From assembly GCA_003131315.1 (NCBI GenBank), contig PKUV01000128.1:1-59511 (forward strand): a stretch of DNA of 59,511 nt, written 5' to 3'. Shown here piece after piece: positions 27,704-36,200 of the stretch; the first letter of the stretch is position 1, and each line of letters opens with the position of its first letter. The notes beneath the pieces were generated by a model. The model worked only from the letters and a program-made list of their open reading frames with translations. It was not told where the DNA came from and did no database searches. This stretch comes from Acidobacteriaceae bacterium (lineage in GTDB: Bacteria > Acidobacteriota > Terriglobia > Terriglobales > Acidobacteriaceae). A program made the position numbers and the translations under genes.

Positions 27704-28018
27704 ATGACAACAGCGGAAGAGCACAAGAGTAACGGAATCGGGAAAGATTTGGTCGTCTATGTTTGCCTGCTCGCTCTCGCAGGCTTGCAATTCGTCATTG
27801 CCTATCAGAATATTGACATATCGCAAATGTTCTCGCGCATGCTGGCGGTCGCCTGCGTCGAGGCGGGGCTGGCAGCACTGTTCTTCATGCATCTTTGGAC
27901 GGAAAAGCGGGGCTTTCTGCTGTTTGTCGCCATCTTTACGATTTCTGTCCTGCTGATGATGCAATATGGGTGGACCGACAGCTTCCGGATGGTTTCCGGC
28001 GCGCCATTTTCAAAATAA
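27704..28018 (+). CDS. coxD: Cytochrome c oxidase subunit IV (small membrane subunit)
   Basis: A 104-residue protein with three hydrophobic helices (about 18-36, 43-62 and 68-88), in the CoxD/caa3-type subunit IV family. AALFFMHLWTEKRGFLLFVAIF is the characteristic middle to third helix (FFMHL motif). I start at ATG 27704 because GGGAGCAG lies upstream and the longer frame runs back into the previous gene. Its role is assembly and stability of the oxidase. It is the last recognisable oxidase subunit of the operon. Confidence 0.92.
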   Translation: MTTAEEHKSNGIGKDLVVYVCLLALAGLQFVIAYQNIDISQMFSRMLAVACVEAGLAALFFMHLWTEKRGFLLFVAIFTISVLLMMQYGWTDSFRMVSGAPFSK

Positions 28019-28053
28019 CTCATCCAAGGGAAAGGCGCGAGTTGAGAGGACAG

Positions 28054-28344
28054 ATGTTAAGAGGAAAGATGAGGGTCGAGAGACCGTTCCTGCTTATTGG
28101 TATTGCGCTGGTTGGACTGGCCATGCTCGCCGCCCCTCTCCCGGCCTTCTCCCAGAGTTGCGCCCTCTGCTATACCCAGGCGGCCTCCGCCGGCGCTCGA
28201 ATGATTCAGGCCTTGCGCAGCGGGATTCTGATTCTTATCGTCCCTCCCACGTTCATGTCGGTGGGCATGATTTTCATTGTTTATCGCAAACGCAATCAGT
28301 TCAGACAGGCCGATGACGCGCCTGACTCTGACCGCAAGTGGTAG
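28054..28344 (+). CDS. Small membrane protein with CALC motif, copy 1
   Basis: Unrecognised. A 96-residue product with a signal or membrane segment (FLLIGIALVGLAMLAAPLPA), then FSQSCALCYTQAASAGARM, then a second membrane helix (GILILIVPPTFMSVGMIFIVY) and a basic tail (RKRNQF). The pair of cysteines in CALC directly after the likely signal cleavage would face the periplasm. It lies 35 bp after coxD on the same strand. A paralogue is at 29722-29985, beyond an inverted lipase gene. The CxxC and position suggest copper handling or oxidase assembly, which is only inference. An alternative ATG is at 28069 behind GAGG. Confidence 0.75.
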   Translation: MLRGKMRVERPFLLIGIALVGLAMLAAPLPAFSQSCALCYTQAASAGARMIQALRSGILILIVPPTFMSVGMIFIVYRKRNQFRQADDAPDSDRKW

Positions 28345-28428
28345 CCGGAGAGAATGACGACCACGTCCCCGTGAATTCTTCAGGCAGGTTGTCCTGTGGA
28401 AGTTTTCAGGCGGGCGATTTGCAATTGC

Positions 28429-29652
28429 TCAAGGGCAGTTGCTGGGGGTAGCATAGCCGGCAAACCGGGCCTTGATCCAACTGAGCTGGTCTGCGGCCGA
28501 CGCTCCCATCACGCCGCTGGCATCGAGATCCGGATACTTCAAAAAAAGGATTCGGCTTCCTTGCTTGCACATGCGGGCCACGGTTTTCCCCGACATTTCC
28601 GCCGGTATGGCAAGGTCCGCCTCGCCACTGATCACGAGGAGCGGGCCGTGGGCCGGTTTTTGGCCGGGAGTGTTCCCGCTGAAAAACTCCTTTACGAACC
28701 GATTGTTCTCCCAACCCGGTTTGAGCATTGCGTTGCTGAACTCCGGCTCGGTTTCTCCTCCACAGCTCTGCGCGACGCGCTGGTACGCAGGAAGCGCCTT
28801 GTCTTTCAGCATGTCGCTCACCTGGAACTCCGGATACAGCTTTTTGACGGTGGATGCCAGGACTAGCAGCATGCGATTGGAAGAACCCTGCGCGAAGTGC
28901 TGGTAGACCTGCTGCACATCCGCCACACCCGAAGTGGCGACGCTGCCCAGATAGTTGGGATCGCGTACTTCGCTCTCCGCCACTGCCACGGCGGCCAGAC
29001 CTCCCTGGAAAGGTCCCAAAGCGATCCACTTAGGTCCGATCTGTGCCACAGCCGCGCGCGCCGCCGAAACCGAATAGATGACGTCAAACGCGTTCGACTG
29101 CATGTCCAGCACCGGCGTGCCGGAATCGGCCCCCAACCCGGAATAGTCGGTCGCAACCACCGCATAGCCGAGATTGGCGTACATCGCGAGGCGCGGCCCA
29201 ACGCCGAGATTTTTCATCAGTGAGGGAGCGCACTGCCGCGCCACTCCCCTGAACTCGTGCGCATAAGCAATCACCGGCCATCCGCTTGCCGGAGGCTTGC
29301 CATCCGGAACCAGCACCACCGCCGAGACGGGCACGTCTTCTCCGTTCGCGGTCCGGGAGTGATAAAGAATCCGCAATGCGGACACTTCAAACGGAAGGTT
29401 GTATTCGTCGATCGGTTCCGAGCGTATCAGTTCTCCAGGCTTGCCCGGGCGCAGCGGATGTGGCGTGTCATAAAAGCTCGTCAGCGGAAGTGTATGGGGT
29501 GGCCGGAATTCTTTGGCTGGCGTTGCGGTCTGAGCTTGGGCAAATTCTGGATTTCCAGGCAGCCCGGTCAAAATCAGAGAAACGGCGGTGACCGCCGTAA
29601 GAAACATTCGCGCATCGCGACTTGATGACCGGAACAAGCGAGGCTTTGTCAT
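28429..29652 (-). CDS. Secreted lipase-like alpha/beta hydrolase, nucleophile Ser replaced
   Basis: A 407-residue protein starting MTKPRLF with a signal segment (FLTAVTAVSLILTGLPG). It resembles the secretory lipase/esterase group: VSAVVLVPDG, WPVIAYAHEFRGVAR, GYAVVATDYSGLGADSG, and PLLVISGEADLAIP for the acid residue region. The nucleophile elbow normally reading G-H-S-Q-G-G reads G213-P-F-Q-G-G here: Phe215 stands where Ser is expected, one base change from TCC. Unless another residue acts, it may be inactive or a binding protein. It lies inverted between the two copies of the small CALC protein. The frame extends to 30012, but that part is the shadow of copy 2. Confidence 0.82.
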   Translation of the reverse strand: MTKPRLFRSSSRDARMFLTAVTAVSLILTGLPGNPEFAQAQTATPAKEFRPPHTLPLTSFYDTPHPLRPGKPGELIRSEPIDEYNLPFEVSALRILYHSRTANGEDVPVSAVVLVPDGKPPASGWPVIAYAHEFRGVARQCAPSLMKNLGVGPRLAMYANLGYAVVATDYSGLGADSGTPVLDMQSNAFDVIYSVSAARAAVAQIGPKWIALGPFQGGLAAVAVAESEVRDPNYLGSVATSGVADVQQVYQHFAQGSSNRMLLVLASTVKKLYPEFQVSDMLKDKALPAYQRVAQSCGGETEPEFSNAMLKPGWENNRFVKEFFSGNTPGQKPAHGPLLVISGEADLAIPAEMSGKTVARMCKQGSRILFLKYPDLDASGVMGASAADQLSWIKARFAGYATPSNCP

Positions 29653-29721
29653 GTTGTCAGTAGGAGATCGTAGCACCTTACGATTCCGAGAGGCCACAAC
29701 AGCCGCGCAGCGGCCGCTCTT

Positions 29722-29985
29722 TTGCTGCTTGTCCTTGCGTGCCTCTCGCTGCCCGCCTGGAGCCAGAGCTGTGCGCTCTGCTACACCCAGGCCGCCGGCG
29801 CCGGCCCTGCCGGCGCCGGCCCTCGCATGATTCAAGCCCTTAAAAGCGGGATACTGGTCCTCATTTTCCCACCCATGGGTATCTGCATCGGCCTGATGCT
29901 GATGTCCTATAAGAAGCGCAACCGGTTCGGCGAGCAAAGTAACTCCGAACGCAAGTCTGACCGCAGGTCCGACCTGGGCTGGTAA
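29722..29985 (+). CDS. Small membrane protein with CALC motif, copy 2 (start damaged?)
   Basis: From TTG 29722 an 87-residue product: LVLACLSLPAWSQSCALCYT, then an AGAGPAGAGPR insert, helix GILVLIFPPMGICIGLMLMSY and a basic tail. It is clearly paralogous to 28054-28344 (PAFSQSCALCYTQAASAGAR). The insert is an exact 15-bp tandem duplication at 29794-29808 and 29809-29823. Upstream in frame there is residual N-terminus-like sequence (IPRGHNSRAAALL) but no ATG before a stop, only ATT at 29683. So the original start seems lost or non-canonical, and the gene may be decaying. Confidence 0.6.
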   Translation: MLLVLACLSLPAWSQSCALCYTQAAGAGPAGAGPRMIQALKSGILVLIFPPMGICIGLMLMSYKKRNRFGEQSNSERKSDRRSDLGW

Positions 29986-30126
29986 CGGCTTTTCACCGAT
30001 CTCTGTCCACATAGTCCCGTCGCATTGTAAGGTGCGCGACTTCGGCTCGATTTCCTTGCCCAGAGCGGGATTTCATCCAAAAACGGGAATTTTGTCCCAG
30101 TTAACAGCCCCTCCTGCAGAACGGCT

Positions 30127-30154
30127 TTGATGTCCAACTTACAAGTGATAAAAT
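30127..30154 (+). promoter_or_regulatory. Promoter giving a leaderless mRNA for the next gene
   Basis: TTGATG (30127-30132), a 16-bp spacer and TAAAAT (30149-30154), then CCCTGT and the ATG at 30161. The predicted transcription start coincides with the start codon; no Shine-Dalgarno is present. Confidence 0.6.
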
Positions 30155-30160
30155 CCCTGT

Positions 30161-30400
30161 ATGGCAAAAACACTAATTCAGTCCGTAGTCAAACAGCTCC
30201 AGCAGGAACGTGCGCGACTTGAGGATGAACTCCACCGCGTAACGGCTGCACTAACCACCTTCGGGAAAGTCTACCTGCAGGGGACCAAGCCTGGACCTGC
30301 CGCAACTCACAAAAAACGAACGATTTCGCTCGCAGGACGCAAGAGAATCGCAGCAGCGCAGAGGGCACGATGGGCAAAGGTTAGGGCAGGCAAGAAATAA
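30161..30400 (+). CDS. Small basic protein with AAAQRARWAK tail
   Basis: A 79-residue protein: an N-terminal coiled-coil-like helix (SVVKQLQQERARLEDELHRV) and a strongly basic C-terminus (GRKRIAAAQRARWAKVRAG). I know this tail as a recurrent pattern in small acidobacterial proteins, but not with a proven function. The basic tail and helix suggest DNA or RNA binding as a small chromatin-like or regulatory protein. It stands alone behind its own promoter and is probably translated from a leaderless message. Confidence 0.8.
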   Translation: MAKTLIQSVVKQLQQERARLEDELHRVTAALTTFGKVYLQGTKPGPAATHKKRTISLAGRKRIAAAQRARWAKVRAGKK

Positions 30401-30470
30401 GTACGCCGATCTTCCGCCCACAAGGCGGGAAATCGGATCGTGCCCCATAGACGCGCCCAGTGTGGGGGCT

Positions 30471-31514
30471 TCAGTTCGGGAAGTCCCTCACCACTGTCCC
30501 CACAAACTCCGTAAACTCCCGGACGTCCTCTTCGGTCGTGTCGAACGAGCACATCCAACGCACCACCGACTCCTCTTCGCTCCACACATAGAAGAAGTAC
30601 CGCTCCTGTATCTTCTTAATCGCCTCCCGAGGAATTTGCGCAAACACGCCGTTCGCCTCCACTGGATACACAATCTTGACTCGCGGAATCTTCTTCACTT
30701 CCTGTTCCAGCAGTCGCGCCATCCGGTTCGCATGCTCCGCATTCCGCCGCCAAAGATCGTCCGTCAGCAGCGCCTCCATCTGCACCGACATGTAGCGCAT
30801 CTTCGATGCCAGCTGCATCCCCTGCTTGCGCACAAACAAAAAATCCTCCACCAGTTCCGGACGAAAGAACACCACCGCTTCCACGCCCATCAACCCGTTC
30901 TTCGTCCCGCCAAACGAAAGTACATCCACTCCCAAATCGCGCGTCGCCTGCCGCAGGCTAAGTCGTTGCGCTGCCACGGCGTTTGAAATCCGCGCCCCAT
31001 CCATGTGTAAAAACATTTTCCGCTCGTGGGCAAACCGCGCCAGCGCCTCGATTTCTGCCGGCTTATACACGGTCCCCATCTCGGTCGATTGCGTAATCGA
31101 AATCACCCGTGGCTGCACGTGATGCTGGTCCCCAATTCCGTGATACGCATGCGCCACTGTTTCCACCGTCAGCTTCCCGCCCGGCGCTGCCAGAGGCACC
31201 AGCTTGCAGCCCGTAAACTTTTCCGGCGCCCCACATTCGTCGGTATAAATATGAGACAGCTCCGGACACAGCACCGCATGAAACGGCCGCGTCAGCGCCT
31301 GCAAACTGAGCACATTCGCCGCCGTCCCATTGAACACAAAGAAGACCCCCACATCGGCTCCAAACTGCTCCCGGAATTTTCCCACCGCCGATTCCGTGTG
31401 CGGATCGTCCCCATACCCCACCACATGCCCCTGGTTAGCGCGCCGGATCGCCTCCAGCACCTCGGGATGCACCACCGCATTGTTGTCGCTCGCAAAACTT
31501 CGGCTCGGTTTCAT
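30471..31514 (-). CDS. Low-specificity threonine aldolase (PLP beta-eliminating lyase family)
   Basis: Cleaves threonine or allo-threonine to glycine and acetaldehyde with pyridoxal phosphate. The 347-residue protein begins MKPSRSFASDNNAVVHPEVL and shows GTAANVLSLQAL, ELSHIYTDECGAPE, HMDGARISNAV with the cofactor Asp, and the Schiff-base lysine in VLSFGGTKNGLMG. An ATG 24 bp further upstream is possible but adds an unconserved extension. A single gene with no partner. Substrate stereochemistry is not decided by sequence. Confidence 0.93.
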   Translation of the reverse strand: MKPSRSFASDNNAVVHPEVLEAIRRANQGHVVGYGDDPHTESAVGKFREQFGADVGVFFVFNGTAANVLSLQALTRPFHAVLCPELSHIYTDECGAPEKFTGCKLVPLAAPGGKLTVETVAHAYHGIGDQHHVQPRVISITQSTEMGTVYKPAEIEALARFAHERKMFLHMDGARISNAVAAQRLSLRQATRDLGVDVLSFGGTKNGLMGVEAVVFFRPELVEDFLFVRKQGMQLASKMRYMSVQMEALLTDDLWRRNAEHANRMARLLEQEVKKIPRVKIVYPVEANGVFAQIPREAIKKIQERYFFYVWSEEESVVRWMCSFDTTEEDVREFTEFVGTVVRDFPN

Positions 31515-31972
31515 AACAAAACAATTTAGCAGAACCAAAAATTCTTCGGAGCTTCCTGCCCTTAGCAGGAATCTATATCTTTGATCTAATATTGCTGTGG
31601 CCGAGCCGCCGTTGATGACTCATACCGTGGAGGGACGGGCGTCTCGCGAGCCTGCCCTGAGCGAAGTCAAAGAGCATTGGATTTTGGGTGGCGCAGCGCT
31701 TCAGTGTGTGCGTGAGAACTCGTTTTCGGGTAACCCGGTGGAACGAAACACAGGGGAATCCAGCCCCGGAGGGGCGAACCAGCTTAGCCCAGCGCTTCAG
31801 CGCTGGGTAAGGTGGAAGGAAATGAGTCAAGTCCCGGAGGGACGACCCAGTTCTCACGCACACTCTTCAGTGCTGCGATAACTGGCTTGTTTGCAGAAGC
31901 GGCTTTAGCCGCTGAGGTCACACTTCGTGCTCGGGAACTAGTTTTTCCGCAGCCTGAGGAATTTCGTTAAAA
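31515..31972. other. Intergenic region filled by repeats
   Basis: No gene. Contains GGACGGGCG-TCT-CGC-type palindrome remnants at 31628-31650 and the 158-bp element described at 31706-31863. The remaining 31864-31972 has a short GCGGCTTTAGCCGC hairpin and must include the promoter for the efflux genes. An open frame here is composed of repeat sequence. Confidence 0.6.
31706..31863. repeat. MITE-like element with 15-bp terminal inverted repeats
   Basis: GTGTGCGTGAGAACT at 31706-31720 and its exact complement AGTTCTCACGCACAC at 31849-31863 bound a segment with three hairpins (CCCCGGAGGGGC; CCCAGCGCTTCAGCGCTGGG; GTCCCGGAGGGAC). The right two-thirds recurs at 14046-14156. Confidence 0.8.
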
Positions 31973-33094
31973 GTGCCGATTATGTCTCGATTCTTCGCAA
32001 AAACGCCATTTCTGATTCTGCCCGGCGCCCTTCTGGCCGTGCTTCTTTTCACTACCGCCTGCGGCAACAGCAAAGAAGCCAAGGCTGCCGCCCCGCAGGC
32101 CATGCCGGTCAAAGTCCAAGCGGCGAAGGCCCAAAAAGTCGACGACACCACCGACTACGTCGCCACCTTGAAGTCCCGCGACTCCGCCGTGGTCATGCCG
32201 CAGGTCGAAGGCATCATTACGCAGATCTTCGTCCACTCGGGCGAACGCGTTGCGTCCGGGGCTCCGATGATGCAGATCGATCCCGCCAAGCAACAGGCCA
32301 CGGTCAGAAGCCAGGATGACGCCCGCGCCGCCCAGGTTGCCCAGGTCAAGTTGGCGCAGCAGAGTTTCGACCGCGTCAGCAGCCTTGCCAATGCCGGCGT
32401 AGTCAGTAAGCAGGATCTCGACCAGGCGCGCGCCGCCATCGATGCTGCCCAGGCGCAACTGCACTCGCTCGAAGCTCAGGTCCGCGAGCAGCAGGTCCAG
32501 TTGCACTACTACCATGTGGTCGCTCCGCGGGCCGGCATTGTCGGTGATGTTCCCGTCCGCGTTGGCGACCGCGTCCTCACCACCACCACGCTCACCACCG
32601 TTGATCGTCCCGGCAGCCTCGAAGCGTACATCTATGTTCCCATCGAGAAATCCGCCCAGCTGAAGATGAATCTTCCCGTCCTGATCGTCGACGCCTCAGG
32701 AAGCTCGCTCGCCACCAGCCGCATCGCGTTCATCTCGCCACAGGTGGACACCGCGACGCAAAGCGTGCTCGTCAAAGCGACGATCGCAAACTCGAACGAC
32801 AGCCTGCGCACCGCCCAGTTCATCCGCGCTCGTGTGGTCTGGGGCAGCCAGGAAAAGCCCGTTGTTCCGGTCGTGGCCGTGTCGCGAATCGGCGGCCTCT
32901 ATTTCGCTTTCGTTGCTGAGTCTGACCAGAAAGGTGGATACGTGGTCCACCAGAAGCCGCTCCAGATCGGCCAAATCGTCGGCAACAACTATGTCGTCCT
33001 CGACGGCGTAAAACCGGGCGACAAGGTAGTCGTCTCCGGCACCCAGTTTCTAATCGATGGTGTACCCGTAATCCCGCAGGAAAGCGGCAGCTAG
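31973..33094 (+). CDS. RND efflux periplasmic adaptor (membrane fusion protein)
   Basis: The adaptor links an inner-membrane RND pump to an outer-membrane channel. About 373 residues from GTG 31973 (GAGGA 12 nt upstream) or 370 from ATG 31982. N-terminal hydrophobic segment ending FTTACGNS could be a lipoprotein site. Then a barrel-sandwich half (VVMPQVEGIITQIFVHSGERV), an alpha-hairpin with coiled coil (residues about 95-165), the second lipoyl half (YHVVAPRAGIVGDVPVRVGDRV), a beta-barrel and a membrane-proximal end (VVSGTQFLIDGVPVIPQ). It lies 180 bp before the pump gene with a repeat in between. No outer-membrane channel gene follows. Confidence 0.93.
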   Translation: MPIMSRFFAKTPFLILPGALLAVLLFTTACGNSKEAKAAAPQAMPVKVQAAKAQKVDDTTDYVATLKSRDSAVVMPQVEGIITQIFVHSGERVASGAPMMQIDPAKQQATVRSQDDARAAQVAQVKLAQQSFDRVSSLANAGVVSKQDLDQARAAIDAAQAQLHSLEAQVREQQVQLHYYHVVAPRAGIVGDVPVRVGDRVLTTTTLTTVDRPGSLEAYIYVPIEKSAQLKMNLPVLIVDASGSSLATSRIAFISPQVDTATQSVLVKATIANSNDSLRTAQFIRARVVWGSQEKPVVPVVAVSRIGGLYFAFVAESDQKGGYVVHQKPLQIGQIVGNNYVVLDGVKPGDKVVVSGTQFLIDGVPVIPQESGS

Positions 33095-33150
33095 CAAAAG
33101 TAAAAGCTCCCAGAAAACTGGACAGCTGAAAGTCCGTTGTGGATGTGAGA

Positions 33151-33226
33151 TTCGTATCAGGGCCTGCCTTCAGGCATGCCGCCAGTGCCTTAGTATCAAC
33201 GCGCCTTCAGGCGCTGGATTTCGAAA
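33151..33226. repeat. Two-hairpin repeat (TTCGTATCAGGGC family)
   Basis: TTCGTATCAGGGC is followed by a GCCTTCAGGC hairpin and GCGCCTTCAGGCGC, in the spacer between the adaptor and the pump genes. Confidence 0.75.
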
Positions 33227-33274
33227 TCTTAGTCGCACCACAGGTTCCTAGACTAAAGCACCGCCCTTTTTCTT

Positions 33275-36200
33275 ATGGTCGACTTTTTTATTCATCGCCC
33301 CGTATTCTCCACCGTCTGCGCCCTGCTCATTATTCTCGCCGGCGCCGTCTGTATCCCAACGCTGCCCATCGCGCAATTTCCGAACCTCGCGCCGCCGCAG
33401 GTCGGTGTTACCGCCGTCTATACCGGAGCCAGCGCCCAGACCGTCGAGTCCGCTGTTACTACGCCTCTCGAACAGCAGATCAACGGCGCCGAGGGCATGA
33501 AGTACATCACCTCCTCCAGCACCAACAACGGGGTCAGTACGGTCACCGCCACTTTCGATCTCAACCGCGACCCCGACCTCGCCTCCGTCGACATTCAGAA
33601 CCGCGTCAACACTGCTCAAGGACGTCTCCCCAACGCGGTCAAGCAAGTCGGAGTTACCGTCGCCAAGACCTCGCAGAATTTCGTCCTCGGCGCCGGCGTC
33701 TTCTCGCCCGACGGCCGCTACTCCACGCTCTTCATGAGCAACTACCTCGATGTCTACGTCCGCGACAACCTGAAGCGTGTTCCCGGCGTGGCCGACGTCT
33801 TCATCTTCGGCGAACGCAAGTACTCCATGCGCCTGTGGCTCGATCCCGTGCGCATGGCCAGCCGCGCCCTTACCGCCGACGACGTTGTCAGCGCTCTCGG
33901 GGAGCAGAACGTTGAAGTCGCTGCCGGACAAGTCGGTTCCCAGCCTTCGATCCCCGGCCAGCAGTTCCAGATCAGCGTGCGCGCCGTCGGCCGTCTTTCC
34001 GAAGCCACTCAGTTCGACAACATCATCCTCAAGAGCAATGCGGATGGCACTCTCGTCCGCCTGCGGGACGTCGGTCACGCCGAGCTCGGCGCCGAAAACT
34101 ACAGTTCCAACCTCGATTACAACGGGCGCGAAGCCGTCGGCCTCGGCATCACCCAGCTCTCTACCGCCAACGCCCTCGACGTGGACCGTCGCTGCCTCGC
34201 CGAACTCGAGCGCCTTTCCAAGCGCTTTCCGCCCGGCATGAAGTATGAGCTCGCCTTCGATACCACCGACGCGGTCGGCGAATCCATCCGCGACGTAGTC
34301 TTTACCCTCGGCCAAGCCATCCTCCTCGTCATTCTTGTCATCTTCGTTTTCCTCGAAGACTGGCGCTCCACCATCATTCCGGCAGTCACGATCCCCGTCT
34401 CGCTCATCGGCACTTTCGCTTTCGTCAAGCTGCTCGGCTTCTCCATCAACACGCTGACGCTGTTCGGCATCACGCTCGCCACCGGCCTGGTCGTCGACGA
34501 CGCCATCGTCGTCATCGAAAACATCGAGCGACATCTGCAGGAAGGCGAGTCCGATCCCGTCAAAGCCTCGTCCGACGCCATGAAGGAAGTCACCGGCGCC
34601 GTCATCGCCACTTCACTGGTGCTGGTTGCCGTCTTCGTGCCTGTTGCCTTCTTTCCCGGCACAACCGGAATTCTGTTCCGCCAGTTCGCCCTGACCATCG
34701 CCTTCTCGATTTCGATCTCGGCCTTCAACGCGCTTACGCTTACGCCCTCGCTCTCCGCGCTCCTGCTCGGTCGCGAGCACGGCGAAAAGAGTTGGTTATT
34801 CAAGCGTGTCGACCGCGTCCTGGCCGCGGTTACCCATGGTTACGTTCGCGCCCTCCGCGCTTTTCTGCGTTTCGAAGTTGTCGCTCTCATCCTGTTTGCC
34901 GCCGGACTTGGTCTCGCTTACGTCGTCTTCCTGCACGTGCCCAAAGGCTTCGTCCCCAACGAAGATCAGGGATATCTCATCGTCGCCATCCAGGCTCCCA
35001 CCGGAGCTTCGCTGGAATACACGCGGAAAATCGGCGAGCAGGTAACCGCCATCAGCAAGAATTTTCCTGAAATCGAGGGTACCTTCTCCGTCGCCGGCTT
35101 CAGCTTCGGAGGCAGCGCGCCCAACGCCGGCATGGTTTTCCTGAGCCTCCGCCCGTACGCGCAGCGCAAAGGCCGCGACCACACCGCCGCCGCAGTCATC
35201 AATCGACTGCGCGGTCCGTTCTTCGGAATTTCCGGCGCCATCGTCATCCCCTTCGAACCGCCCGCCGTGCAAGGTCTCGGCCAGTTCGGCGGATTCCAAT
35301 TCGAAGTCCAGGATCAGGGCAATCACACTCTTCAGGATCTCGACAAAGTCACCCACGACCTCACTCGCGCCGGCGGCGGGCGCAAGGAAAAAGACCTCGC
35401 CGGATTATTCACCACCTACACCGCGAACGATCCGCAGTATGTCGTCACCATCGATCGCGAAAAAGCCAAGAGCCTGCACATCCCGCTCAGCCAGATCACC
35501 GACACCCTCAGCGTCTACATGGGTTCGGCCTACATCAACGATTTCGATTTCAACAACCGTTCCTATCGTGTGTATGTGCAGGCCGACAAGCAATTCCGCT
35601 CGCATCCGCAGGATATCGGCCAGTACTACGTTCGCTCCGATTCCGGCGCCATGGTCCCGCTCGAGAATTTAGTCACCATCACCCAGACCGCCGCGCCCCA
35701 GGTCATCAGTCACTACAACCTTTTCCGTTCGGCGGAAATCAACGGTTCCGCTGCCCCCGGCTTCAGCTCCGGACAGGCCATTGACGCCATGCAGCAGCTC
35801 TCCGCGAAAGTCTTGCCCCAGGGTTACACCTACGAATGGTCGGGAATTTCGCTCGAAGAGTTGGCGTCGGGATCCACCACGCTCATCCTCTTCGGTCTCG
35901 GAACGCTGGTGGTCTATCTGACGCTCTCGGCGCAGTATGAAAGTTTCGTGCTCCCCTTCATTATTCTGCTCGCCGTGCCCATGGCGTTGCTCGGCGCGCT
36001 CTCCGCCCAATGGATCCGCGGCCAGCAGAACGATGTCTACTGCCAGGTGGGACTCGTCATGCTGGTAGGTCTCGCGTCCAAGAACGCCATCCTGATCGTG
36101 GAATTCGCCGAGCAACTGCGCGAACGCGGCATGACCATTCTCGACGCCGCCGTCGAAGCCGCCCGCATCCGCCTGCGCCCGATTCTCATGACGTCCTTCG

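Noticed and set aside
29653-30012. 120-codon N-terminal extension of the lipase-like protein
   Set aside because: It is antisense to the second CALC gene and precedes a natural ATG followed by a signal peptide at 29652.
31597-31881. Open frame of 94 codons
   Set aside because: It consists almost wholly of palindromic repeat sequence (31628-31650 and 31706-31863) and has no Shine-Dalgarno.
33248-34534. 428-codon minus-strand frame opposite the RND pump
   Set aside because: Composition is Asp/Glu/Gly-rich with no fold pattern; the opposite strand is an unmistakable AcrB-type pump.
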